From Brucella sp. 21LCYQ03 (GTDB taxonomy: Bacteria; Pseudomonadota; Alphaproteobacteria; Rhizobiales; Rhizobiaceae), in the NCBI RefSeq assembly GCF_023554105.1, contig NZ_JAMJWE010000005.1, positions 124,001 through 188,000 on the forward strand: 64,000 nucleotides of DNA. The letters run 5' to 3'. Each line of letters begins with the position of its first letter. The stretch's first letter is position 1. Under the pieces are notes generated by a model that saw only the letters and a program-made list of their open reading frames with translations, ran no database searches and had not been told where the DNA came from. Position numbers and translations under genes: made by a program. Shown piece by piece: positions 52,900 through 61,573 of the stretch.

Positions 52900-53369
52900 A
52901 ACATGCTGTTAATCCCTTTGTCGGAGATAAGGATCGCGAGCAAATATGGGATATGCTTGTGCGTCGGGACATAGAAGCATTCGTGAGCCAGAACTGGTCG
53001 CTGGTTGCCGATGATTTTGACGAGGTGCGGTTTCTCGGTATTCACGCGCATGGCGAAGCCAATCCTGATAAATGGGATGCGGCTTTTCCAACGTTGAATA
53101 GCTATCGTGATGAATGGCTGCGACAGGCGGCGACAAGTGCGGCAACTGAATATGCCGAGCCACTTTCAGACGGCGTGTTTCGAGCAACGCGACTCAATGT
53201 GATTGATATCAACGGTGATGTTGCCGTTGCGCGTAAAAAATTTGACGGAACCATCGCTAAAGCAGACGGAACACGGGATATTCTGAACTGGCAAACGCTT
53301 TATTTTTGTCGTGGCGACGGCGAACGTTGGCGCATAACGGGCTTCGTTGGCTATATGGTTAACGATTGA
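52896..53369 (+). CDS. NTF2-like small protein of unknown function
   Basis: A 157-residue protein whose start overlaps the D-threonine-aldolase-like gene by four bases (ATGA). The pattern RDIEAFVSQNWSLVADDF at the start and ILNWQTLYFCRGDGERWRITGFVGYM at the end is that of SnoaL/NTF2-like alpha+beta cone folds, which include small isomerases, dehydratases and binding proteins. No catalytic residues can be assigned. Tight coupling implies a role in the same pathway. Confidence 0.65.
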   Translation: MKHAVNPFVGDKDREQIWDMLVRRDIEAFVSQNWSLVADDFDEVRFLGIHAHGEANPDKWDAAFPTLNSYRDEWLRQAATSAATEYAEPLSDGVFRATRLNVIDINGDVAVARKKFDGTIAKADGTRDILNWQTLYFCRGDGERWRITGFVGYMVND

Positions 53370-53488
53370 TTGAAACGCGTTAAATAATCTCGCAAATTTG
53401 GGAACGGATCGGTTGGTCTGCGCCCATTTTTCTGGCAAATAATGCCATATATTGCACAAGTATAATCATACAAATTCACTGTAATTAT

Positions 53489-53505
53489 GCAGAATTATAT
53501 TCTGC
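53489..53505. promoter_or_regulatory. 17-base palindrome upstream of proVWX
   Basis: GCAGAAT-TAT-ATTCTGC is a perfect inverted repeat with 7-base arms and a 3-base centre, not followed by a T run. It suits a dimeric repressor or activator site and lies 19 bases before the tandem TGTCGCAGC repeat. Confidence 0.45.
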
Positions 53506-53523
53506 GAATACTAAATTGTCTCA

Positions 53524-53553
53524 TGTCGCAGCCGATTGCATATTTGTCGCAGC
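53524..53553 (+). promoter_or_regulatory. Tandem TGTCGCAGC repeat, AraC-type binding site candidate
   Basis: TGTCGCAGC at 53524-53532 and again at 53545-53553, exactly 21 bases (two helical turns) apart in direct orientation, ending about 30 bases before a possible -10 TACTAT. Direct half-sites at two-turn spacing next to the -35 are typical of AraC-family activators; TGTCGC is the half-site core of the pseudomonad AraC-type ArgR, and related regulators govern choline/betaine genes. Confidence 0.5.
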
Positions 53554-53909
53554 TCGCTCCTGTGCAGCCCTTCCAGCGGATTACTATCATAGGCAGGTTG
53601 ACCGATTAAATCCGATAACCGGATAGGTTGGTTCGCCTTCGTATTTCGTCGCGCAACCCATCAAAAATAATCAAGGGGACGGGTCGCGCATAGATGAATC
53701 CGTGACTGTGGGTGGACATGTCGGGAAATGGCCTATATAAATAGATCACACCAATCGATAATCATTCCATGTGGGCATGTCGTTGCCCGCAAGTTGCGCA
53801 TGTCAAATTCGCGCATGAATGAAGAAATAAAAATGATAAAAAGGAGATTAAACCCACCAGCACAGTGGGGTTAAACATAATGCATGGTATTTTATACAAG
53901 GATGAAAGT

Positions 53910-55094
53910 ATGAAGTCGCCAGCTAAGACAAAGATAAGCTTGAATAGTGTTTATAAAGTCTTCGGTGACGACCCGAAGCTTGCAATGCAGGAATTGCGTG
54001 CAGGCAAATCAAAAGCCCAGATTCATAGCGATCATGGTGCCACGATCGGTGTAGACAACGCGACCTTCGATATTAAAGAGGGTGAAGTATTTGTTATCAT
54101 GGGCCTGTCTGGCTCAGGTAAATCGACACTGTTACGTTTGCTCAATCGTCTCATTGAACCCACTGAAGGTTCCATCGAAGTTGATGGCCGTGACATCGTT
54201 AAAATGTCAAAACGCGAGTTGATTGATCTTCGCCGCCGCGACATGAGTATGGTGTTTCAGTCATTTGCTCTGCTTCCCAATCGTACGGTCTTAAATAATG
54301 CATCCTTCGGTCTTGAAGTGGCCGGAATGGGCGAAGCTGAACGTCACGAAAAAGCGTTGAAAGCACTGGCAGCAGTCGGTCTTGAACCCTATGCTCATTC
54401 GATGCCTGATCAGCTTTCCGGCGGGATGAAGCAGCGCGTTGGTCTTGCAAGAGCACTGGCAAGCGAACCCACTATCCTGTTGATGGATGAAGCATTTTCC
54501 GCGCTTGATCCGCTGATCCGCACGGAGATGCAGGACGAATTAAAGCGTCTTCAATCCGAAAACAGCCGCACGATCATCTTCGTCAGCCATGATCTTGATG
54601 AGGCAATGCGCATCGGCGACCGTATTTGCATTATGCAGCACGGCAAAGTCGTGCAGGTTGGTACGCCAAACGAGATCGTCTCGGCTCCCGCCAATGATTA
54701 TGTGCGTTCCTTCTTTCGCAACGTTGATGTCTCTCGTGTTTTCAAGGCCGCCGATGTTGCACGCGAAGATGAGTTGATTGTGTTCGATCCTGCGCAATTA
54801 TCTTCGGCACTGGAAAAACTTGATGCAAGCGGCAAGGCATACGGCGTTTTGTTGGATTCGGATCGTATTTATCGCGGTGTCGTAACACGCGATGCGCTTG
54901 CCAGTGGTAGCGTTAAGGCAGATGGCGAACATCCAGATGCTGCAGCAGCAATACAGGCGGATGCACCGCTTTCTGGTCTTTTGGTGCGGGTAGCTGAAAG
55001 CCCATGGCCTGTGCCTGTCACGGACCGGCATAATCGCTATCTCGGCGCTATCAGTAAATCGGCATTGTTGGAGACGCTTGGCCGCGCTGGTTGA
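53910..55094 (+). CDS. proV: Glycine betaine/proline/choline ABC transporter ATPase ProV
   Basis: A 394-residue quaternary-amine ATPase. N-terminal VYKVFGDDPKLAMQELRAGKSK is the ProV-type extension; then Walker A GLSGSGKST, Q-loop VFQSFALLPNRTV, signature LSGGMKQR, Walker B ILLMDEAFSALD (Glu-Ala instead of the usual Glu-Pro, normal for this family), and two CBS domains at the C-terminus (about 280-394) that regulate transport. ATG 53910 is set by AAGGA at 53898-53902; two longer starts, GTG 53865 and ATG 53880, lie in the leader hairpin region. First gene of proVWX. Confidence 0.94.
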   Translation: MKSPAKTKISLNSVYKVFGDDPKLAMQELRAGKSKAQIHSDHGATIGVDNATFDIKEGEVFVIMGLSGSGKSTLLRLLNRLIEPTEGSIEVDGRDIVKMSKRELIDLRRRDMSMVFQSFALLPNRTVLNNASFGLEVAGMGEAERHEKALKALAAVGLEPYAHSMPDQLSGGMKQRVGLARALASEPTILLMDEAFSALDPLIRTEMQDELKRLQSENSRTIIFVSHDLDEAMRIGDRICIMQHGKVVQVGTPNEIVSAPANDYVRSFFRNVDVSRVFKAADVAREDELIVFDPAQLSSALEKLDASGKAYGVLLDSDRIYRGVVTRDALASGSVKADGEHPDAAAAIQADAPLSGLLVRVAESPWPVPVTDRHNRYLGAISKSALLETLGRAG

Positions 55095-55192
55095 TCCACG
55101 CACGCTCAACTTCTCAGGCTTTCGGGATTTATTCTCGTCACGGACAAGTTAGTCCGGCCATAGGTAACTCGATCTGAAATGGACGGTAAACC

Positions 55193-56110
55193 ATGGATTT
55201 GAATTTTAGTATCGGCGGATGGGCAGATACAGTCGTCAATTATATTCTCGATCACTTTACGCCCGCGCTCGATGCGATCGCAGCGACAATCGGGTTTGTG
55301 ACCGATGGTATTCAAAACGCACTTTTAGCAATTCCGCCATTTGCAGGTATTGCAATTCTCGCTTTGCTGGCTCTTTGGCGCGTAGGCTGGAAGTTTGCAA
55401 TTTTTACAGTGCTTGCACTGGCTCTCATTATTCATATGGGATTATGGGCTGGCACGATGGAAAGCCTGTCGCTTGTGCTTGCTTCCACGATTATTGCTGT
55501 TGTGATCGGCATTCCGCTTGGTATAGCCATGGCGCGCAGTGATACGGTTGCGTCAGTTGTGCGGCCGGTGCTTGATCTCATGCAAACTATGCCGGCGTTC
55601 GTCTATCTTATTCCAGCGGCTATGTTTTTCGGCCTCGGTGCTGTACCGGGCACAATAGCGACCGTAATTTTTGCGATGCCTCCTGTGGTGCGTTTGACCA
55701 ATCTGGGTATCCGTCAGGTACACGCGGAATTCGTCGAGGCGGGCCTCGCATTTGGCTGCACATCCAGGCAATTGTTGTTCAAAGTTCAGCTCCCAAACGC
55801 CATGCCATCAATCATGGCAGGTATGAACCAGACAATCATGCTGTCGCTTTCGATGGTGGTTATCGCTTCCATGATTGGCGCTGGCGGTCTCGGTAATACG
55901 GTTCTGACAGGTATTCAGCGTCTTGACGTAGGCAAGGGCTTTGAAGGTGGTCTTGCGGTGGTCATTCTGGCGGTCATTCTCGACCGCATAACGCAGAGCT
56001 TCGGCAAGGGAAATTCTGGCGGCGTTCTGGGCTTTTTCAAAAAGCTGTCATTCATGAAAAAGACTGAGGGGGAGCAGTCCTCATCCTCACTTCGTAATCA
56101 ACAAGCATAA
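55193..56110 (+). CDS. proW: Glycine betaine/proline/choline ABC transporter permease ProW
   Basis: A 305-residue permease of the ProW family with about seven spans and the coupling loop EFVEAGLAFGCTSRQLLFKVQLPNAMPSIMAGMNQTIMLSLSMVVIASMIGAGGLG, which is near-invariant in this family. An amphipathic N-terminal extension typical of ProW precedes the first span. It begins 98 bases after proV. Confidence 0.94.
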   Translation: MDLNFSIGGWADTVVNYILDHFTPALDAIAATIGFVTDGIQNALLAIPPFAGIAILALLALWRVGWKFAIFTVLALALIIHMGLWAGTMESLSLVLASTIIAVVIGIPLGIAMARSDTVASVVRPVLDLMQTMPAFVYLIPAAMFFGLGAVPGTIATVIFAMPPVVRLTNLGIRQVHAEFVEAGLAFGCTSRQLLFKVQLPNAMPSIMAGMNQTIMLSLSMVVIASMIGAGGLGNTVLTGIQRLDVGKGFEGGLAVVILAVILDRITQSFGKGNSGGVLGFFKKLSFMKKTEGEQSSSSLRNQQA

Positions 56111-56144
56111 ATAATGGGAACTCATTCAATTCAAAGGAGAAATT

Positions 56145-57011
56145 ATGTTCGGTAAACTGACGAAGTTCGGCCTCGCGGCCTTAGTTGCAGGCAGTATGAC
56201 TGCCGGAGCAGCTTTCGCGCAGGATAGCAAAACGGTTAAAATCGGCTGGGCTCCATGGTCTGATGCAGAATTTGTCACCAAACTCGCAGCCAAGATTATG
56301 CAGGATAATCTCGGTCAGAAAGTTGAGCTTGTGCAGACCGATGTCGCTCCTCTGTATCAAGGTGTAAGCCGTGGTGATGTTGACGCGATGATGATGGCCT
56401 GGTTGCCGGAAACCCACGCAGATTATTACAAGCGTGTGGAAGATAAGGTTGATAACCTTGGCCCTCTTTACGAAGGTGCAAAGCTTGGCTGGATCGTGCC
56501 TGATTACATTCCTGAAAGCGAAATCAGCTCTATCGAAGATCTGAAAAAGCCGGAAGTTCGTGAAAAGCTGAAAGGCGAAATTCAGGGCATTGATCCCGGT
56601 GCTGGTCTGACCCGTCTTTCGGAAGAAGCAATCAAGAAATATGGTTTGGACTACAAGCTGAATGTATCGAGTGAAGCAGCGATGCTGACCACTGTTGATC
56701 GTGCGACGCGTTCGGATGGTTGGTTTGTAGCGACTTCCTGGAGCCCACATTGGATGTTTGGCAAGTATAAGCTTCGCTATATTGCTGATCCTGAAGGTGC
56801 ATTAGGCGGCGCAGAACATGTTGATGCTATCGTTCGTAAGGGCTTCAAGGACGATAACCCTAAAGCTGCGGCTCTTTTGACCAAAATGAGCATTCCCATC
56901 GATGAGCTTGAAACTGCGATGTTTAATGCACAGGAAACCTCTTACGAAAAGGCGGTCGATAAATATATCGAAGACCATCCTGATCGTATTAAGGAATGGC
57001 TGGCAGAATAA
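56145..57011 (+). CDS. proX: Glycine betaine/choline ABC transporter periplasmic binding protein ProX-like
   Basis: A 288-residue OpuAC-type binding protein. Signal peptide ends at AFA-QDSK; VKIGWAPWSDAEFVTKLAAKIM, MMMAWLPETHADYYK and DGWFVATSWSPHWMFGKYKL supply the aromatic residues of the betaine-binding cage. AAAGGAGAAAT precedes the ATG. Ligand probably glycine betaine, proline betaine or choline. Closed by a strong terminator. Confidence 0.92.
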   Translation: MFGKLTKFGLAALVAGSMTAGAAFAQDSKTVKIGWAPWSDAEFVTKLAAKIMQDNLGQKVELVQTDVAPLYQGVSRGDVDAMMMAWLPETHADYYKRVEDKVDNLGPLYEGAKLGWIVPDYIPESEISSIEDLKKPEVREKLKGEIQGIDPGAGLTRLSEEAIKKYGLDYKLNVSSEAAMLTTVDRATRSDGWFVATSWSPHWMFGKYKLRYIADPEGALGGAEHVDAIVRKGFKDDNPKAAALLTKMSIPIDELETAMFNAQETSYEKAVDKYIEDHPDRIKEWLAE

Positions 57012-57028
57012 TCTGGTCAAGCTAATGA

Positions 57029-57057
57029 AAAGCCCCGATCAATATCGGGGCTTTTTC
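57029..57057 (+). terminator. Terminator after proVWX
   Basis: AAAAGCCCCGAT and ATCGGGGCTTTTT form a strong hairpin with a CAAT loop and a T run, 17 bases after the proX stop. Confidence 0.93.
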
Positions 57058-57154
57058 TTTGTGTAATGTTTTGTAAGTGTCCGTTCAAATTTGATGAATT
57101 TATCGCAAAAATAAGGTTGCAAATTAGCGCTAACGTGCGTTAAAGTTGCTTAGT

Positions 57155-57278
57155 ATCAGATACATCTTCCAAAAGCTGTGAGAGACTTTAATGTGGAAGA
57201 TATTGCTAGCATCGACCACTGTGGCGGGGGGCGATGCATTCGGGAGCAGGTTCTTGGGGAGGAACCTGCTCCTTTTTA
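57155..57278 (+). ncRNA. Candidate small RNA upstream of the TetR gene
   Basis: No frame is present, yet two structured elements follow each other on the plus strand. The first is a hairpin of ATCTTCCA and TGGAAGAT (57165-57199) with an inner AAAG-CTTT pairing. The second is a textbook terminator: GGAGCAGGTTC with GAACCTGCTCC followed by TTTTTAA (57243-57278). A TAGTAT at 57151-57156 may be its -10, although no good -35 was found. The proX terminator upstream means the second terminator needs its own transcript. The RNA would be about 120 nt. Confidence 0.5.
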
Positions 57279-57310
57279 ATTTGTTCGGTCTCAAGATCAG
57301 GTTTGCGTCT

Positions 57311-57964
57311 TTATTCCAAACCACACGCGCGCAGAAACAGTGTTGAGACCTCTTTTTCGATGCGGTCAAGGTCCATCGGCTCGTCTTTGCTAAGCGACAT
57401 CATGCTTCGGACCTGTGTTTCAAAGTCGGCATAGTGCTGGGTGACGGCCCATATGTGCATCTGGAATAGCAGTGGATCGACGGGCTTGATACGACCATCA
57501 TCAACCCACGACTGAATGAGCTTCACTGCGTTATGAGTTGCTGAAACGTGCTTCTTCCAGTGACGGCTGAGAAAAGGCGCCCCATTGGCAATTTCGGTCG
57601 TGAATAGCCGTGAGGCTTTCGGGTTTTTCTGGCTGAATTCAAGCTTGGCGCGAATATATTGCCGGATAATTGTGGCTGGGTCTTCCTCATTGCTGACACC
57701 GAGAAAGATATCTTCCCACTCATCGAGAATATAAATGAGAATATCCTCGTAAAGCTCTTCTTTGCTGGAAATATAATAATGGAGCTGCGGCTTGGTTAGG
57801 CCGGCGCGTTGCGCAATACCTTGCGTGGATGCGCCTGCCAGTCCTTTTTCTGCAAATTCATCGATGGCGGCTGTACGAATGGCACCCTGAATGCGACGCC
57901 TGCGGCCAAGAACCTTGTCTCGTCCGGTTAGCTCACTATCGTCATTCTGGTTGTCTGTGGTCAT
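57311..57964 (-). CDS. TetR-family regulator, RutR-like
   Basis: A 217-residue TetR regulator. HTH region RIQGAIRTAAIDEFAEKGLAGASTQGIAQRAGLTKPQLHYYISSKEELYEDIL (about 22-75), followed by a RutR/C-terminal pyrimidine-sensing-like domain (SRLFTTEIANGAPFLSRHWKKHV, MHIWAVTQHYADFETQV). RutR-type regulators bind uracil or thymine and control pyrimidine degradation. Here it is the last gene, 32 bases after the binding-protein gene, of an operon with a cytosine-deaminase-like enzyme, which fits a pyrimidine-like effector (inference). Confidence 0.88.
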   Translation of the reverse strand: MTTDNQNDDSELTGRDKVLGRRRRIQGAIRTAAIDEFAEKGLAGASTQGIAQRAGLTKPQLHYYISSKEELYEDILIYILDEWEDIFLGVSNEEDPATIIRQYIRAKLEFSQKNPKASRLFTTEIANGAPFLSRHWKKHVSATHNAVKLIQSWVDDGRIKPVDPLLFQMHIWAVTQHYADFETQVRSMMSLSKDEPMDLDRIEKEVSTLFLRACGLE

Positions 57965-57996
57965 TCGTACCAGCCGCTATTAAAATTGCAGGAGGG

Positions 57997-59007
57997 TTAT
58001 TGGCCCAATTGCTTCTTGATGTCGAGACCTGCACCCTTGTTAACAAAAGCGTCGGTTGCAACCTTGGTCATGTCCAGCTCGTCACCGCTGACGATGCCCG
58101 ACTTGCGTGCGAGTTCGTAGAACTCTTTCACACGGTTTATGTCGATTGCGCCAATGCCCTTTTCGAGTGTGTCGCCGCTATCAATAAGCTTAAGATCTTT
58201 GAGGCGCGCGAGCTCCGCATCAAGTGTTTCTTTGCTCATATCTGCATTGTCTTTGAGGATCAGCTCATAGGCTTTGCTGTTGTCGCCATAAAGGAAGTTG
58301 TTCCAGCCTTCGATGGAGGCCGTTACAAATCGCTGAACCAGCTCCGGATTTTCATCGACGAGCTGCTGGCGTGTTTCGATGGTGTTGGCATAGGTGTTGA
58401 AGCCCTGATCTGCCAGCAGGAAGGTCGTGACCTTCGCGCCTTCTTTTTCAGCATAGATCGGCTCGGCAGTGGCATAGGCCTGCTGCACGGTCTTCTTGTC
58501 GCTCAGGAACTGCGCAAGGCTATAGCCATAAGGGCGCAGCTGTTCGTCCTTGAAGCCGAAATCTTTAACCAGCCAAGGCCAGAACGAGAACTGACCATCC
58601 TTGGAAATCAGGATGGTTTCCGCATTGGCGAGGTCTTTGAAGTCCTTATATTCGCCTTCATGTGCCATCAGTGCCTGTGGGTCTTTCTGATAGAAAGCAG
58701 CTACAACCGTGGTTGGCACGCCATTGGCGACGTTGTTGAAAGACAAGAGAAGATTGCCGGTCAGCAGGAAGTCAAGACGGCCAGCAGCCAGCATCGGGCG
58801 GTTGTTGACCTGTGGTCCGCCCATTTCGATCTTCACGTCAAGGCCGTGCTTTTCATAGGTGCCATCGGCAACGGCCTGATAGAAACCGCCATGACCGGCT
58901 TGTGCCAGCCAGTTGGTGCCCAGTGTTACCTTGTCGAGTGCATAGGCCATCTGTGCAGAAAGGCCCATTGAAAGAGCAGCGAGTGCTGTAACGAGTGTCT
59001 TTTTCAT
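57997..59007 (-). CDS. ABC transporter periplasmic binding protein (NMT1/THI5-like)
   Basis: A 336-residue binding protein of the NMT1/ThiY/SsuA group. Signal peptide cut after MAYA; VTLGTNWLAQAGHGGFYQAVADGTYEKHGLDVKIEMGGPQVNNRPMLAAGRLDFLL is the family start, and the TAEP segment in QQAYATAEPIYAEKEG follows. Homologues bind thiamine pyrimidine precursors, riboflavin precursors or small sulfonates. With the neighbouring deaminase and RutR-like regulator a pyrimidine or similar heterocycle is likely. Confidence 0.9.
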   Translation of the reverse strand: MKKTLVTALAALSMGLSAQMAYALDKVTLGTNWLAQAGHGGFYQAVADGTYEKHGLDVKIEMGGPQVNNRPMLAAGRLDFLLTGNLLLSFNNVANGVPTTVVAAFYQKDPQALMAHEGEYKDFKDLANAETILISKDGQFSFWPWLVKDFGFKDEQLRPYGYSLAQFLSDKKTVQQAYATAEPIYAEKEGAKVTTFLLADQGFNTYANTIETRQQLVDENPELVQRFVTASIEGWNNFLYGDNSKAYELILKDNADMSKETLDAELARLKDLKLIDSGDTLEKGIGAIDINRVKEFYELARKSGIVSGDELDMTKVATDAFVNKGAGLDIKKQLGQ

Positions 59008-59022
59008 TTTAGTTCCCCTTAG

Positions 59023-60402
59023 TTAGTCCTGTGCTACCATGTCGGCTGTCCAGCCGCGGGTCTTGCCCGGGTTGAGCAGGCCATAAGGATCAGCCTGCTT
59101 CTTGAATTCGATCTGTACGCTGTCGATTTCTTTCATGCCGCCGTCTTCGATGGTGTAGGCGTGCGGATCATAGATGTCGCAACCGTCGACTTTTTCGAGT
59201 TCTTCGATCAGGCGATACATTTCATCGCGACCTTCAAAGCGCACGAGCGGCAGTGCAAAAATCTGCAATTCCCCTTCAAGACGCGCCATTTCGTGATGCA
59301 TATATTGCGTCTCGCCATAGCGCGCGATTTGCCGCGTGACGACATCGATATCGAACGGGCGAGGATAGGCAACCTGCAAATAAGTCCAGCCCGGTTCTGC
59401 CTTGAGTGCCTGAAGGGTAGTGTGGTTCCAACCGCATTCATAAGCGGGTTGCAGACCAGCCTTGTGCAACTCCTCAAGTGTCATCGAAAAAGTGACTTTG
59501 CCGCCAAATTCAGTCGCAAGAGCTTCAAAGCGCGCCACTTCTTCTGGTGCAATCATCGCAAAAACCGCATCCTTGTCGGATGGGAAAAGATCACCAAACT
59601 TCGTGTAGAAGCGTGCAAAGCGGCGATCAACCGTGGTCAGCAGATAGCAGTCGAAGTTTTCTTCCAGCGCTTTAAGGCAGAATTTCAGGGTTGCTTCATA
59701 ACTATCGAAGAGCGCTGCAGTATGCACCCATTCGGTTGCTTTCGTGAGCCCGATTTCAAGCTCAAGAATAATGCCATTTGTGCCATAAGCGTGCTGTACC
59801 TTATGGATGTCGCGGCCTGTCAGTTCGATGATTTTTGGCTCGGCTTCAACCGTCAGAACTTTGACTGAATAGACATTGCCGTCATCGCGCAGCATGCCGT
59901 GGCGCAGCGAACCGATACCGCCTGAGCCGCCCGAGAAAAAGCCACCAATGGTGGCAATGCGACGGGTGGACGGATACATCAACAGTTCCTGACCCGTTTC
60001 ACGCACAGCATCGTCGAGGCGTGAAATACGTGCGCCGCCTTCAACACGAACCTTACCCGGCTCGATTGCGATGATGCGGTCGATCTTGGTCATATCAAGA
60101 ATGACGCCGCCTTCAAGCGGAACGCACTGGCCGTAATTGCCGGTGCCGCCACCGCGAACGGTGATTGGAATGCGAAGCTTTGCGGCAGCAGCTGCCACGC
60201 GGCGCACTTCATCCTGATCTTTTGGAATGACGACCAGATCGCCAAGATAATGGCCGATGTCTTCCGTCAGGATCGGGCTGTACCAGAAATAATCGCGGGA
60301 CCGCAGTTCGACCTGCTTCGGGTCGTCATAAATGCGGATACCTTCGATTTCGGCGCGAAATGCGGCCCAGTCATAGATGCGCTGTGGTGCGGCAGAATTC
60401 AT
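59023..60402 (-). CDS. FAD-linked oxidase (GlcD/VAO-type)
   Basis: A 459-residue FAD enzyme of the vanillyl-alcohol-oxidase/PCMH fold. The FAD-binding part reads LVVIPKDQDEVRRVAAAAAKLRIPITVRGGGTGNYGQCVPLEGGVILDMTKIDRI, then VRVEGGARISRLDDAVRETGQELLMYPST and GGFFSGGSGGIGSLRHGMLRD. The C-terminal QADPYGLLNPGKTRGW is the usual end of glycolate/lactate-oxidase-like proteins. The substrate is unknown; in this operon it could oxidise a hydroxylated or ring-opened heterocycle. It lies between the binding protein (15 bases) and deaminase-like gene (12 bases). Confidence 0.88.
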   Translation of the reverse strand: MNSAAPQRIYDWAAFRAEIEGIRIYDDPKQVELRSRDYFWYSPILTEDIGHYLGDLVVIPKDQDEVRRVAAAAAKLRIPITVRGGGTGNYGQCVPLEGGVILDMTKIDRIIAIEPGKVRVEGGARISRLDDAVRETGQELLMYPSTRRIATIGGFFSGGSGGIGSLRHGMLRDDGNVYSVKVLTVEAEPKIIELTGRDIHKVQHAYGTNGIILELEIGLTKATEWVHTAALFDSYEATLKFCLKALEENFDCYLLTTVDRRFARFYTKFGDLFPSDKDAVFAMIAPEEVARFEALATEFGGKVTFSMTLEELHKAGLQPAYECGWNHTTLQALKAEPGWTYLQVAYPRPFDIDVVTRQIARYGETQYMHHEMARLEGELQIFALPLVRFEGRDEMYRLIEELEKVDGCDIYDPHAYTIEDGGMKEIDSVQIEFKKQADPYGLLNPGKTRGWTADMVAQD

Positions 60403-60414
60403 GGGGTTCTCCGA

Positions 60415-61572
60415 TTAAATGTGTTTACCATCGCGCCAGATGGTGCGATGCGCCTGAGGGCGGCTGATGAGGTCGTTGATGTCGGTGGCGTCATGCCAAA
60501 TGAAGTTTGCAGGTCCGCCTTCGGTCAGCGTCTGAACGCGGTCACTTCCGATGAAACGCGCGGGCAGGGTGGTGATGCTGTTGAGCCATTCATCTGGCTC
60601 CAGATGGCAGACCGGGGCCGCAAGGCGCAGGGCCGAAAGCGGGTCGTAATCGCCATAAGGATAAAACGCGTCGCGCACATTGTCAGAGCCTAGCATAGCG
60701 TCCATGCCCGCAAGACGCGCTTCTTTAAGCGGTGCCACACCGCGAAGACGTGGCGATTTTCCGCCAAGCCTGTCTTGCAGGTAGAGGTTGGATGTTGGAA
60801 GCGATACCAGCGCTGTTCCCGCATCCGCAGCAGCATTGAGAATGCGGCTTAGGTCTTCGGGCGAACGCAGTGAAAGGGAACAGGCATGACCGCAAAGGAC
60901 GCGGCCCCCCATGTTGTGGCGCTTCGTTGCGGCAACAATCAGCGAAAAGCCATCGGCCTCTAGTTCAAGCCCTTCATCGACATGAAAGTCGAGCTTGAGG
61001 CCATGTAAAACCGCGAGACGAAACATCTCTTCGATTTTCGCTTCAAGATCAGCATTGCGATAAAAGAATGCGCCAAGAACGCCACCATCTTTTGCTACAC
61101 GTTCAGCAATGGCCGCACCTGTACTGAGTACAATGTCGCCATGGATAAGGGCTGCAAGCTCCAGATCAATGCGGTCGCGCCACGCTTCGCGCAGTTCATT
61201 GAGAACTGGCCAAGCGGTCGGTACATCAGGTGTCGTCCAGTCGATATGGGTGCGCATCGCGCCAACGCCCTGAGCATAGGCTGCTTCAAGAGCACTCGTT
61301 GCGCGTGCGCGAATATCGTCGGCATTCCATTGCTGGCGATCAATATTCATCAGATCAATCGCGTCGAACAGACATTCAACTTTGGCGCTGCCACGTTCGG
61401 CAATGCGGCCAATGGTGAATGTCTTGTCGAGATGCACATGCACATCGGCGAACAGCGGAGTGATAAAGCCGCCATTTTTAGATTGTGAGGGTGTCAGCGA
61501 AGCAATGCGCCCGCCATCGATGCCGATGTCGTAAGGACCATCAAGATCGGCAATGGCGACACCTTTCAGCAT
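60415..61572 (-). CDS. Cytosine-deaminase-like amidohydrolase
   Basis: About 385 residues of the amidohydrolase superfamily, CodA group. Metal ligands are seen in PLFADVHVHLDKTF (His-x-His), LDFHVDEGLE, GHACSLS and a late Asp in MLGSDNVRDAFYPYG, the set of cytosine and creatinine/isoguanine deaminases. ATG 61572 starts at the family N-terminus just after the permease stop; ATG 61602 would add ten residues inside the permease gene. CodA-type enzymes hydrolyse exocyclic or ring amidines. Linkage to a creatininase-family gene makes creatinine, N-methylhydantoin-like or pyrimidine compounds plausible substrates. Confidence 0.85.
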   Translation of the reverse strand: MLKGVAIADLDGPYDIGIDGGRIASLTPSQSKNGGFITPLFADVHVHLDKTFTIGRIAERGSAKVECLFDAIDLMNIDRQQWNADDIRARATSALEAAYAQGVGAMRTHIDWTTPDVPTAWPVLNELREAWRDRIDLELAALIHGDIVLSTGAAIAERVAKDGGVLGAFFYRNADLEAKIEEMFRLAVLHGLKLDFHVDEGLELEADGFSLIVAATKRHNMGGRVLCGHACSLSLRSPEDLSRILNAAADAGTALVSLPTSNLYLQDRLGGKSPRLRGVAPLKEARLAGMDAMLGSDNVRDAFYPYGDYDPLSALRLAAPVCHLEPDEWLNSITTLPARFIGSDRVQTLTEGGPANFIWHDATDINDLISRPQAHRTIWRDGKHI

Positions 61573-61573
61573 A

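Larger units (their letters stand above)
53370..53909. other. Long leader/promoter region before proV
   Basis: About 540 bases with no supported gene. It contains a 17-base palindrome, a tandem TGTCGCAGC repeat, a possible -10 TACTAT at 53582-53587 and, close to the gene, a hairpin TTAAACCCAC with GTGGGGTTAA at about 53851-53877 just after an AAGGAG. The length of the presumed 5' leader (about 300 bases) suggests post-transcriptional control, but no known riboswitch was recognised. Confidence 0.45.

Noticed and set aside
57829-58971. A 380-codon plus-strand frame opposite the TetR and NMT1-like genes
   Set aside because: It spans two genes and their gap on the other strand, both with clear domains and a signal peptide; nothing in it resembles a protein family.
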